Assembly (NCBI GenBank): GCA_009783495.1
Contig: WRDJ01000074.1
Location: forward strand, 1 to 5,405
DNA from: Clostridiales bacterium
GTDB taxonomy: Bacteria; Bacillota; Dehalobacteriia; UBA4068
DNA length: 5,405 nt
Direction: 5' to 3'
Positions 4,680 through 5,405 of this stretch are shown here, one piece after another. Position 1 is the stretch's first letter, and each line of letters begins with the position of its first letter. The notes beneath the pieces are model-generated. The model was given only the letters and a program-made list of their open reading frames with translations. It did not search any database and was not told the DNA's origin. The translations under genes and the position numbers were made by a program.

Positions 4680-5255
4680 ATGGCAACACTTGAACAGGCC
4701 GACAGGCTGCGCGAAAGGGCCAATGTCAGCTATGACGAAGCGAAAGCCGCGCTGGACGCGACGGGCGGCGACATTCTGGAAGCTCTCATCTATCTGGAGA
4801 AAAGGGGCAAGGCGGCGGCGCCCGCCGGCGGCGGATATTATAACAGCGAAAAGCCCGCGCCCGCCGCACCCACACAGGAAAACCACCAGAACCATCAGCA
4901 GGCGGATTATCAGCAGCCGCGCCACGACACCGGCGAACGCTTCAGCGACCTGCTGAAAAGGTTTGGCAATTTCTGCGTCAAACTGATCAAAAAGGGCAAC
5001 GCCAACTCTTTCGAGGTGAGCAGAGACGGCGAATCCGTCTTTTCGTTGCCCGTGACCGTGCTGGTTCTGCTCTTCATCTTCACCTTCTGGATCACGTTGC
5101 CGCTCTTGGTCATCGGCCTCTTCTTCGGCTTCCATTATCGCTTCTACGGCCCGGATCTCGGCAAGCAGTCGGTCAACAAGGTGATGGATTCGGCTTCCTC
5201 GGCGGCGGATTCCATTAAAAAGAGCGTCAACGAAGAATTCCGCAGCGAAAAATAG
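4680..5255 (+). CDS. DUF4342 membrane protein with N-terminal UBA/TS-N-like domain
   Basis: A 191-residue protein. Residues 4-43 (around NVSYDEAKAALDATGGDILE) look like the three-helix UBA/TS-N fold seen in EF-Ts and NAC-alpha. Residues 44-85 are a flexible linker rich in Ala, Pro, Gln and His. Residues 86-158 match the DUF4342 pattern as I remember it: an amphipathic helix (RFSDLLKRFGNFCVKLIKKG), a short strand pair (NSFEVSRDGESVFSLPVT), a hydrophobic segment (127-151) and a basic FHYRFYGPDL. The hydrophobic segment holds a Pro and could be one long span or a re-entrant pair. The C-terminus (160-191) is a Ser/Lys-rich amphipathic helix. There is no signal peptide, so the UBA-like domain is probably cytoplasmic. 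The family has no settled function. A membrane-tethered factor binding ribosomes or translation factors is conceivable but speculative. It has its own promoter region and the upstream terminator separates it from the signal peptidase gene. Confidence 0.88.
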   Translation: MATLEQADRLRERANVSYDEAKAALDATGGDILEALIYLEKRGKAAAPAGGGYYNSEKPAPAAPTQENHQNHQQADYQQPRHDTGERFSDLLKRFGNFCVKLIKKGNANSFEVSRDGESVFSLPVTVLVLLFIFTFWITLPLLVIGLFFGFHYRFYGPDLGKQSVNKVMDSASSAADSIKKSVNEEFRSEK

Positions 5256-5262
5256 AACCTCG

Positions 5263-5345
5263 TGCTTCGCTCCAAATGTCTCTGTTCTCCCTCTCCCAGA
5301 CTGCGATAGAACTCGCATATGCTGTCATTCTGAGCGCAATGAAGA
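5263..5345. repeat. Imperfect inverted repeat resembling a dispersed bacterial repeat
   Basis: The right arm, GTCATTCTGAGCG (5324-5336) followed by CAATGAAGAAG, resembles the TGTCATTCTGAGCG...GAAGAATC type of dispersed repeat that I recall from many bacterial genomes. The left arm, CGCTCCAAATGTC (5268-5280) with upstream CGTGCTT, is its imperfect reverse complement (10 of 13 bases match). Between the arms lies a small perfect hairpin, TGCGA (5302-5306) and TCGCA (5313-5317). It starts just after the DUF4342 stop. It may be a decayed miniature element or a repeat-derived hairpin. No T-tract makes it an ordinary terminator. Confidence 0.45.
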
Positions 5346-5405
5346 AGCCCGCCCGATCACACGCCGGTCACAAAACTCAAATGCCGGTTAAATATTGCGG
5401 TTCAT
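5346..5405. other. Right-edge sequence without a recognised feature
   Basis: No convincing gene, ribosome site or promoter is seen. GCCGGT occurs at 5363-5368 and 5383-5388, a 20-base spacing. An ATG at 5381 opens a frame to the window end but has no ribosome site. Confidence 0.4.

Noticed and set aside
4593..5318. 241-codon open frame on the - strand over the DUF4342 gene
   Set aside because: It is a shadow of a gene with recognised domains, its own ribosome site and promoters; the antisense product has no recognisable family.
5381..5405. Start of a new + strand gene at the right edge
   Set aside because: Only eight codons are visible and no ribosome site precedes the ATG.

Overview
The window reads as chromosomal DNA of an anaerobic bacterium, most likely a Bacillota member (Clostridia or Negativicutes). 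The reasons are strong GGAGG-type ribosome binding sites, a CCA-encoding tRNA-Leu, a folate/corrinoid methyl-transfer gene pair of the kind common in acetogens and relatives, a lipoprotein with a short signal peptide, a single-span signal peptidase I and a DUF4342 protein. This placement is inferred from gene content; no species is recognised. Most genes are GC-rich, while the lipoprotein gene and its flanks are clearly AT-richer.

Layout: the left edge cuts a tRNA-Leu(GAG) on the + strand (1-63), followed by a hairpin with T-tracts on both sides that can stop transcription from either direction. Facing it on the - strand is a two-gene operon: a corrinoid protein (1608-934) and a pterin-dependent methyltransferase (934-128), joined by a TAATG stop/start overlap. 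Further up the - strand lie an unrecognised AT-rich lipoprotein (2297-1743) and ribonuclease HI (rnhA, about 2885-2433). A divergent promoter region near 2886-3038 separates these from the + strand genes: signal peptidase I (3039-4466), its terminator, an AT-rich promoter/operator-like region, and a membrane DUF4342 protein (4680-5255). The right end (5256-5405) has no gene but holds an imperfect inverted repeat resembling a dispersed repeat found in many bacterial genomes.

How the genes work together: the methyltransferase and corrinoid protein should form one methyl-transfer module between tetrahydrofolate and a Co(I)/methyl-Co(III) corrinoid. The third partner, a substrate-specific methyltransferase or a homocysteine- or CO dehydrogenase-type acceptor, is not in the window. 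RNase HI, signal peptidase and tRNA-Leu are housekeeping functions. The most unusual object is the signal peptidase: its normal C-terminal catalytic domain is preceded by roughly 300 residues of acidic, then Ala/Glu-rich, probably helical cytoplasmic sequence.
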